From Galaxea fascicularis (lineage: Eukaryota > Cnidaria > Anthozoa > Scleractinia > Euphylliidae): DNA of 64,000 nucleotides. Below are positions 56,235 through 64,000 of this stretch, one piece after another. The translations under genes were made by a program, and so were the position numbers. The DNA lies in NCBI GenBank assembly GCA_948470475.1, contig OX419347.1, positions 4,076,072 through 4,140,071 on the forward strand, written 5' to 3'. Positions within the stretch are counted from its first letter, which is position 1. Every line of letters begins with the position of its first letter. The notes under the pieces are model-generated. The model did no database searches, had not been told where the DNA came from, and saw only the letters and a program-made list of their open reading frames with translations.

Positions 56235-59200
56235 TCACAACCAGCTTAGTTTAGCTGACAGCATGCTATTCAAACTCTCGTCTTTTTGTTGAGAAGTAGC
56301 AGTCTTACTCAAGGAATGGCGGGGATCTACGAGTCCGGGCTCGGACTCGGTGGGTGTAGTTGATAGCGTGCTCTTTAAACTGTTAAATGCATCGTTTGAA
56401 TTAACAGTCCCCTTCAAGGCACCGCGGTTATTGACTGTAAGACAACGCAAGGAAAATGGCTTGCCCAGAGTATGAGTGAGAAATGTCGACCCACCCTTTT
56501 TGACTGTAAGATGGAGCGTGGTTAATGATTTACTTTTAGCCAAACCATTAGCCAGTCCGTCTGCCCAGAAGTGTCCTGACATCGCACTGTTGACTGTAAG
56601 ATGGAGCGTGGTTAATGATATACTTTTAGCCAAACCATCAGCCAGTCCGACTGCCCAGAAGTGTCCTGACATCGCACTGTTGACTGTAAGATGGAGCGTG
56701 GTTAATGATGTACTTTTAGCCAAACCATCAGCCAGTCCGACTGCCCAGTCGTCTCCTGACACCGCACTGTTGACTGTAAGATGGAGCGTGGTTAATGATT
56801 TACTTTTAGCCAAACCATCAGCCAGTCCGACTGCCCAGTCGTCTCCTGACATCGCACTGTTGACTGTAAGATGGAGCGTGGTTAATGATGTACTTTTAGC
56901 CAAACCATCAGCCAGTCCGACTGCCCAGTCGTCTCCTGACATCGCACTGTTGACTGTAAGATGGAGCGTGGTTAATGATGTACTTTTAGCCAAACCATCA
57001 GCCAGTCCGACCGCCCAGTCGTCTCCTGACACCGCACTGTTGACTGTAAGATGGAGCGTGGTTAATGATTTACTTTTAGCCAAACCATCAGCCACTCGGA
57101 CTGCCCAGTCGTCTCCTGACATCGCATTGTTGACTGTAAGATGGAGTGTGGTTAATGATGTACTTTTAGCCAAACGATCAGCCAGTCCGACTTTCCAGAA
57201 GTGTCCTGACATCGCATTGCTGACTGTAAGATGGAGCGTGGTTAATGATGTACTTTTAGCCAAACCATTAGCCAGTCCGACTGTCCAGTCGTCTCCTGAC
57301 ATCGCACTGTTGACTGTAAGATGGAGCGTGGTTAATGATGTACTTTTAGCCAAACCATTAGCCAGTCCGACTGCCCAGACGTACCCTGACCTCACACTGT
57401 TGACTGTAAGATGGAGCGTGGTTAATGATGTACTTTTAGCCAAACCATCAGTCAGTCCGTCTGCCCAGAAGTGTCCTGACATCGCACTGTTGACTGTAAG
57501 ATGGAGCGTGGTTAATGATGTACTTTTAGCCAAACCATCAGCCAGTCCGTCTGCCCAGAAGTGTCCTGACATCGCATTGCTGACTGTAAGATGGAGCGTG
57601 GTTAATGATGTACTTTTAGCCAAACCATCAGCCAGTCCGACTGCCCAGTCGTCTCCTGACATCGCACTGTTGACTGTAAGATGGAGCGTGGTTAATGATG
57701 TACTTTTAGCCAAACCATTAGCCAGTCCCACTGCCCGGTCGTCTCCTGACACCGCACTGTTGAGTGTAAGATGGAGCGTGGTCAATGATGTACTTTTAGC
57801 CAAACCATCAGCCAGTCCGACTGTCCAGTCGTCTCCTGACATCGCACTGTTGACTGTAAGATGGAGCGTGGTTAATGATGTACTTTTAGCCAAACCATCA
57901 GCCAGTCCGACTGCCCAGTCGTCTCCTGACATCGCACTGTTGACTGTAAGATGGAGCGTGGTTAATGATGTACTTTTAGCCAAACCATCAGCCAGTCCGA
58001 CTGCCCAGTCGTCTCCTGACACCGCACTGTTGACTGTAAGATGGAGCGTGGTTAATGATGTACTTTTAGCCAAACCATCAGCCAGTGCGACTGCCCAGTC
58101 GTCTCCTGACATCGCGCTGTTGACTGTAAGATGGAGCGTGGTTAATGATGTACTTTTAGCCAAACGATCAGCCAGTCCGACTGCCCAGTCGTCTCCTGAC
58201 ATCGCACTGTTGAGTGTAAGATGGAGCGTGGTTAATGATGTACTTTTAGCCAAACCATTAGCCAGTCCGACTTTCCAGAAGTGTCCTGACATTGCACTGT
58301 TGACTGTAAGATGGAGCGTGGTTAATGATGTACTTTTAGCCAAACGATCAGCCAGTCCGACTGCCCAGTCGTCTCCTGACATCGCACTGTTGAGTGTAAG
58401 ATGGAGCGTGGTTAATGATGTACTTTTAGCCAAACCATTAGCCAGTCCGACTTTCCAGAAGTGTCCTGACATTGCACTGTTGACTGTAAGATGGAGCGTG
58501 GTTAATGATGTACTTTTAGCCAAACCATCAGCCAGTCCGACTTTCCAGAAGTATCCTGACATCGCACTGTTGACTGTAAGATGGAGCGTGGTTAATGATG
58601 TACTTTTAGCCAAACCATCAGCCAGTCCGTCTGCCCAGTCGTCTCCTGACATCGCACTGTTGACTGTAAGATGGAGCGTGGTTAATGATGTAATTTCAGC
58701 CAAACCATTAGCCAGTCCGACTGCCCAGTCGTCTCCTGACATCGCACTGTTCACTGTAAGATGGAGCGTGGTTGATGATGTACTTTTAGCCAAACCATCT
58801 GCCAGCCCGACTTTCCAGAAGTGTCCTGACATCGCACTGTTGACTGAAAAATGGAGCGTGGTTAATGATGTACTTTTAGCCAAACCATCAGCCAGTCCGA
58901 CTGCCCAGTCGTCTCCTGACATCGCACTGTTGACTGTAAGATGGAGCGTGGTTAATGATGTACTTTTAGCCAAACCATCTGCCAGTCCGACTTTCCAGAA
59001 GTGTCGTGACATCGCACTGTTGACTGTAAGATGGAGCGTGGTTAATGATGTGCTTTTAGCCAAACCATCAGCCAGTCCGACTTTCCAGAAGTATCCTGAC
59101 ATCGAAATGTTGACTGTAAGATGGAGCGTGGTTAATGATTTACTTTTAGCCAAACCATCAGCCAGTCCGACTTTCCAGAAGTATCCTGACATCGCACTGT

Positions 59201-61143
59201 TGACTGTAAGATGGAGCGTGGTTAATGATGTACTTTTAGCCAAACCATCAGCCACTCCGACTGTCCAGAGGTATCCTGGCATCGCACCGTTGACTGTAAG
59301 ATGAAGGGTAGTTAATGATGTACGTTTCGCCAAAGCATTGCTCAGACCTTGAGCCTGGCCGGGGCTGGATATCTCACCGTTGCTGATTATCAGATGAAGT
59401 GTTTTTAAGGATATGCTTTTCCTCAAAAGGTTGCAGTAGCCTTCTAACTTGTCACTGAGGTCGTTGCTTGTAAGATGGAGTGTAGTTAATGACGTGATTT
59501 TCGCATCATTTGGATTATGTTCCCAGAAGTCTTTAGAGATGGAACTGTTGGTGTTTATAGTGTCTGTAGAATGTGGCGCTTGGTTGTCACTGAGTAGTGC
59601 GTCCAACAGTTCTGGACGGAACTTTTCACTGTGCATCTCTTGTGGTTTTCGGTAAGAGCCCCTGACGCCATCAAGAGATTTCACGACGGTTTCTTCATCT
59701 CCCAGCTTTTCTAGGTTGTTTGCAGTGTCCCTGGTGTCGTCTGGATTGCAGATATTTAAGGCTGGTCGTTTAGCTTTGCCATCATTTGTTAACTCTGGCG
59801 TCTTGATCCAGGATGACATAAAATCCCTTTTGGACCAAGAAACAACAAATTAGCAAACCAAAATTGGTGAAAACAGGGATAAGGTAACAGTTTTATTATA
59901 CAATAAAAACGTATTTTTTAGCATTACATATCTTCAACAACATATTTTAATCCAATAATACACCCAGTAGAAGGCTGAAATGTAGCTGACGTCAACAGGA
60001 AAGTAGCCTTTTTATTTCATGAGCAGGTTACACAATCTTTTATTTTCTGTAAAGCAAACACGAAACTTTAGAAAACCTTCCTTATACAAAAGGGCTAGCG
60101 CTTGAAACATCAGCTTTTAGAATCCCTGGACGGTGGTCAATTTCCATTTATCCACTCCGTTGATAAGACCCAATACTTCGTTATACAGGCCGACTACGGC
60201 CAGGGATGTTTTAGGCCAGCACATCACATTAAATAAATAAATAAATAAAACGTAATTGACCACTCCCCTAGAGGGGCTTTTCAGGGACAACGAAACAAAT
60301 AACACAAATGAAAACAACAGAGTTAAGAATCCTAGCTGGCGGATGTATACCGGTTGACTATTTACAAGGATGAACGAGGAATTGAACTAGGCACTTACAA
60401 CGAACAACACCAGGGGCGCTTTCCATTTACAGGATCCATCCGGGTGGAAATTTTAGGTTTAAATATTCAATGCTGCAGCTTGTTCAAATACAAAATGGAT
60501 AAGCCACAAAATGTATTAGTATCAGTTGGGAAGCTAAGAAAGAAAAGAAAAAGGGCACTGATTAAGCCCGGCGATGCTCCATTATTTCTGAAACGTTCCA
60601 AATGGAATGGTATGTACCATTTGATTTTCCAACCAGAATTTCCAGGTTTTCCGTGTAAATGGCAAGCGCCCCAGCGTGTGATTAGAGCGGGATCCGAACC
60701 AGTGCCCTAAATCATACGGGCATCCTGCCTCCTTCATTCAAAATAACTAACTGTAGGCCTTCCATGTACAAAGTATTCGCTTTTGAAAAACTGCATTAGC
60801 GATACACAAACCATTATACAAAAATTGTTGTTAACTGACCTTGAGACGTTGTCAAAGATTGCTATGACAAGTGGCTCCTCTGCGGGAAGGTGAGTCCGGC
60901 AATGATACATCATGGCAGAAACCCAACCCGGACAATTACTTCTATTATTCTGGGTTACTTGTTTTTCGTCCCTGAAAACCTGCTGCAAAACGACGTCCCA
61001 AAATGTTAAAGAGCGAGTCAGTTGAATAACTTAAAATTCCAAATTAGTAAGTAATAGGTAATTGGACCGAGTGGAGTACAATTCAGTGAGTAATCGAGCG
61101 AGTAATTTCAAAATCGATTTGAAATTACGAGCTCGATTACTCT

Positions 61144-61182
<39 letters not shown>

Positions 61183-62957
61183 TATAAATAACAAATTTCG
61201 AGATTGAAAGATTTTGAAATTAAAATCTCCTTTAGGTGCAAAAATCAGTGGTTTGTTCCAAGAGTTTTACAAACAGTAGGAAAACAATAGGGAAGCCATT
61301 AAAGTGCACGTAATTGACGGGTGAATGGCATAGGTGTCCAATTACAGGTGTCCAATCACGCCAATCAAACCCACCGTTAATACAAGCAAAAACATTCTTA
61401 TCCGGCAAAGAAAATTGGCGTTCCCATCACGTGGGCATAGTGCAGTGCGTCTAACCAATAAACTGTGGTGCTATTTCATGAAAATAACTGAAACAAAGTA
61501 TATTATGATAATAAATAAAAAGTAGGAGAAAGAGAAAGTGCTTTTGCATTTGGTTAAGAAATATATCTAAACGTCAATCAACACAGTCAAAGTCCGTACA
61601 AGACTTTCTCCAACCAGAAATCGTATGTGTTATTAGGAGTGGGTCATGTAATTTTCAACCTTCATTCAGGGGTAGGTCACTCAGTTTTGTGTCAAAAGAA
61701 GGGGGTGGTTTTTATACCCCACAATTCCAAATGCTCCGGCCCACCTCCTTCTCCCACCCCTTGTACTTTTTGACCAGTCCCTCAGTGGAATGCGCCAAAC
61801 CCGCAGGTCATAGTATGACGTATAGTCTGGAATATCTTGACGATCTATCACTGGGCCTTCTCGCGTTCAAAAGTAAATAAAGTTTCTCAAAGTAAAACGT
61901 TTGAGAAGATAAACTTACATAGGCGAAACGTGGATCTCTAGATGCTAACTCCAGTTCTGAATTCTGTAACCCTGAGAAACGAAACAAAGCATGGCAAATT
62001 AACATTGTTGCATGGCCCTTCACTGATGATCGAATGCTGTTGAACAATTTCTGCGGTGTTGGTTGAAAACAACATTTTTTCCCTAAAAACAAATGATTCA
62101 TAGTTGCTTCCCATATCACGACATAGTCAGTTCTGTGTAGTGACACAGGCTTCCGGAAAATACGTGATAAAACGGCCAACGAAACTGAGGAATACTCTGT
62201 TCATCTCATTTTCCAAGTTTTTTCTAGACCTCTGTGCACGTGTCAAATTTTAAAGGAAGACAAAACAAGTGCGCCCTTGAAGAAAACAGGTTCTGACAGA
62301 GCTGTGTGGGTCAAAATTAACAACCTGCCATTTCACAAAGGAAAAGTGCAAGGCTGGTTGCACACGAGCAAATTTTTGTCGACGAGTTCTTGGACAATAG
62401 GCCATTTTACAGTTATGTGTTCAATAACCTGGCCTTTGGGTAGAAGTGAGACCTCACTGCGTTTCTTATGTAAATCATGTTGTTGTGGTGCTAACTAGTC
62501 TACATTTACATGAGAAAGAGGGTCGTATGAAAACAAGGTCACCGGCAGCCTCGATTCTAATTAAAGGCTAGGTCACTCAACATACAACTGTAAAATGGAC
62601 TATGTTAAATAGTTGTAGAAATTCTTCCATGATGGCTGGTGAGCCAGTTTATGAACAATCAGACTTGCCAAAGAAAACATTGTCATATGAATTCTCAAAT
62701 GCAACCTTGCCGAGGGAAACATGCTCGTATGCGGCCTGCCTAAGATTTATACGTTCGCGTTTGTTCTATCTTGTAGTTGAAAATGGTGTAACCTTCACCA
62801 GTGCAGTACCTGAAGGGTGCTTTATTAGTTTCAGGCTTTCTGTAAATTCCAAGGAATTTTTTCCACGTCGCTGCGATTTCCAGCACTGTATCAATATTTC
62901 ACAATCTTCATCTTCAAACCAAGACTCAGGAGGCAAGGCATCTCTTCTGTCCGCAAC
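56235..62957 (-). CDS. leucine-rich-repeat protein with about 31 near-identical 90-bp units (5' end not found)
   Basis: Large exon 59826-56235 plus upstream exons 62957-62810, 61971-61919 and 60982-60840, which join in frame through GT-AG junctions. The exon at 60982 has a tandem CAGCAG acceptor that could drop one residue. Most of the protein is a 30-residue repeat of type LTTLHLTVNSAMSG...VGLADGLAKSTS, an LRR of the ribonuclease-inhibitor-like class (LxxLxLxxN). The two N-terminal units (near LTTLHLTSNDLSDK and LKTLHLIISNGEIS) are more divergent. A unique tail of about 85 residues ends in KLSWL. If transcription starts locally, the Met at 59819 gives a complete 1194-residue protein. No NACHT, death or transmembrane domain is visible in what was found. 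A cytoplasmic scaffold or pattern-recognition role is plausible but not shown. Confidence 0.8.
56495..59310 (-). repeat. 90-bp coding tandem repeat array, about 31 copies
   Basis: The marker gactgtaagatggagcgtgg (plus strand) recurs every 90 bp from about 56503 to 59293. Units differ at only a few positions, mainly at one short segment that reads gcccagtcgtct, gcccagaagtgt, ttccagaagtgt or tccag(a/t)... There is a higher-order duplication: 58141-58320 and 58321-58500 are identical. The array lies wholly within the LRR exon. The antisense strand is also open for 942 codons, a by-product of the repeat. Confidence 0.95.
59827..60839. other. intron of the LRR gene containing a MITE
   Basis: It is interpreted as an intron between the exon ending at 60840 and the acceptor (ccaaaag) at 59827, though that acceptor has a weak pyrimidine tract. 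It contains a MITE at 60413-60672. Confidence 0.5.
60413..60672. mobile_element. MITE with ggggcgctttccatttac inverted ends
   Basis: The left end ggggcgctttccatttac matches, as a reverse complement with one mismatch, the right end gtaaatggcaagcgcccc. The interior has a second inverted pair (ccgggtggaaatttt / ccagaatttccagg-type). The 118-codon open frame across it is a chance frame. Confidence 0.7.
61050..61180. repeat. foldback element, third copy of the gagtggagtacaa family
   Basis: ggtaattggaccgagtggag...attcagtgagtaatcgagcg folds back onto cgagctcgattactctctga...gtccaattac with very few mismatches. It is the best-preserved copy of the elements at 39690-39925 and lies in an intron of the LRR gene. 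Confidence 0.8.
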
Positions 62958-64000
62958 CTAACAAAACATAATACACTGAAGTTATATTTTCTCTTGTTTT
63001 GCTCAATGTAAAAAACATAAGTTCATTTATCCTTATGAGGCATAAACTTGACGTAAATCAAAACATTCTGAAAAAGGGAGATACTTAACAATCTCCTTCC
63101 TTTTCAGTTACTATGTTACAAACAATACGCCATTACTCTGTTGTGGTCCCAAGACAACCCTCCAACCCTCCAATAGAAAGCTTGTTCGCAGGCTAGCCAG
63201 GGGTAGCTTAGTGTGACACTTCTAAGGGGCACTGTCTCGGGAGTTTTGCTGTCTTCCGGCCCAAACTTCACAAAAATGCTACTTAATGACCTTTGCTCAT
63301 GAAGAAACATTCTTTGAAATGTAGAAAGATAACAATTGAAAGTCATCCAGAGTGCATTTTTCGCCATGGCTTCATGACGTACGAGAATTTGAAAAATTTA
63401 AGCTATATTTTTCAAAATGCAATCCACTTCCATCCTTGCCTCTGTAACAGAAGAAGACAGTATTCAGTCTCAGAGCAGTAACACAGTCCTGAGTAAATAA
63501 ACTGCTTCATTGTTTTTTGGTTTTTCCAGATTTAAAGACCTTTTTTAGCACCTTACAGCCAACAGAAAGAGCATGACAGTACTCCTTTAACTTTTCCAAT
63601 TTACTGATCCTGGCTTCGTGTTTAGTGTTTTTGTATCGGGAAAAATGAACCAAAACAAATTTTCAATACATAAGGGCGATATTCAATCGAAAAGTGATGA
63701 AGAACAAAGAAAGAAGGGCAAATAAGGATTTTTAAATTTAAGACGCATTATGTCCTTGTTTCGGTCACGTAATCCTCATGTAAATGCACGGTAAAGGGTT
63801 TTTTTTTTGGGTGGGTGGGGGAGAACGAGGGGGGAAGAGGGTTGTCTCGGGTACTCAAGTCCATCTAACATCTATACGGGCCTTAAGTTAACAAAGTGTA
63901 AGAACAGACTTGAAAATATTAACACCAGGTAGAGACAAGCCAGCGGAAAAGTTGATGACTGAAAATGACTATTTTTCAGAGACCCAAAAGTAATGACAGT
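62958..64000. other. upstream part of the LRR gene, exons uncertain
   Basis: The gene should continue upstream on the minus strand because the 62957-62810 exon has no start codon. One candidate is about 63640-63537 (residues such as ISKLEKLKEYCHALSVGCKVLKK), which ends in phase 0 at a weak AAG-GTC donor and would join in frame. A pyrimidine-rich acceptor near 63448 opens only a short frame of the wrong phase. Neither was accepted as proven. The 63800 area has T and G runs. Confidence 0.3.

Noticed and set aside
56476..59304. 942-codon open frame on the plus strand
   Set aside because: It is antisense to the LRR array. A 90-bp period without stop codons on one strand can leave the other open too. 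The minus-strand frame gives a sensible LRR protein with unique N- and C-terminal parts; the plus frame starts and ends with the repeat.
60354..60710. 118-codon plus-strand open frame
   Set aside because: It spans a MITE with inverted ends and is a chance frame in an intron of the LRR gene.

Overview
This is eukaryotic nuclear DNA, most probably from a hexacorallian cnidarian and quite possibly a stony coral. Protein genes are split by GT-AG introns, intergenic DNA is AT-rich and crowded with tRNA-like SINEs, small inverted-repeat DNA transposons and a Penelope-like fragment, and the gene set (calcyphosine-like EF-hand protein, ELAV-like protein, cGAS-like nucleotidyltransferase, lysosomal sulfamidase) is that of an early-branching animal. 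The species call is inference. No prokaryotic features, rRNA, credible tRNA gene or CRISPR array was seen.

Layout. 0.7-3.9 kb (+): a complete four-exon N-sulphoglucosamine sulphohydrolase (SGSH) gene. 4-14.8 kb: no gene found; SINEs (5-7 kb), a 105-bp tandem repeat (7.4-8.1 kb) and a duplicated segment of about 330 bp (9.1-9.8 kb). 14.8-27 kb: a compact block of genes with intronless or nearly intronless coding regions: an ELAV-like three-RRM protein (-), three glutamine-amidotransferase genes resembling plant gamma-glutamyl peptidases (+), and between the first and second of these a Mab-21/cGAS-like nucleotidyltransferase with an intact catalytic triad (-). 30.6-39.0 kb (-): a six-exon calcyphosine-like gene of 189 residues whose introns hold many transposon remnants. 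45-52.2 kb (-): an eleven-exon gene whose joined exons give a 794-residue protein with an acyl-CoA-dehydrogenase module followed by a ferredoxin/cytochrome-b5-reductase-like flavin module. 56.2-63 kb (-): a leucine-rich-repeat gene with about 31 near-identical 90-bp units in one exon, joined in frame to at least three upstream exons; its 5' end was not found.

The genes do not form one pathway. SGSH acts in lysosomal heparan sulfate breakdown, the ELAV protein in RNA regulation, the cGAS-like enzyme probably in nucleic-acid sensing, and the calcyphosine-like protein in calcium binding. The most unusual items are the self-reductase-bearing ACAD fusion, the homogenised LRR array, and the gamma-glutamyl-peptidase-like cluster beside the cGAS-like gene. 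Exon joins were deduced by eye from splice consensus, phase and protein continuity; no transcript or database search was available.
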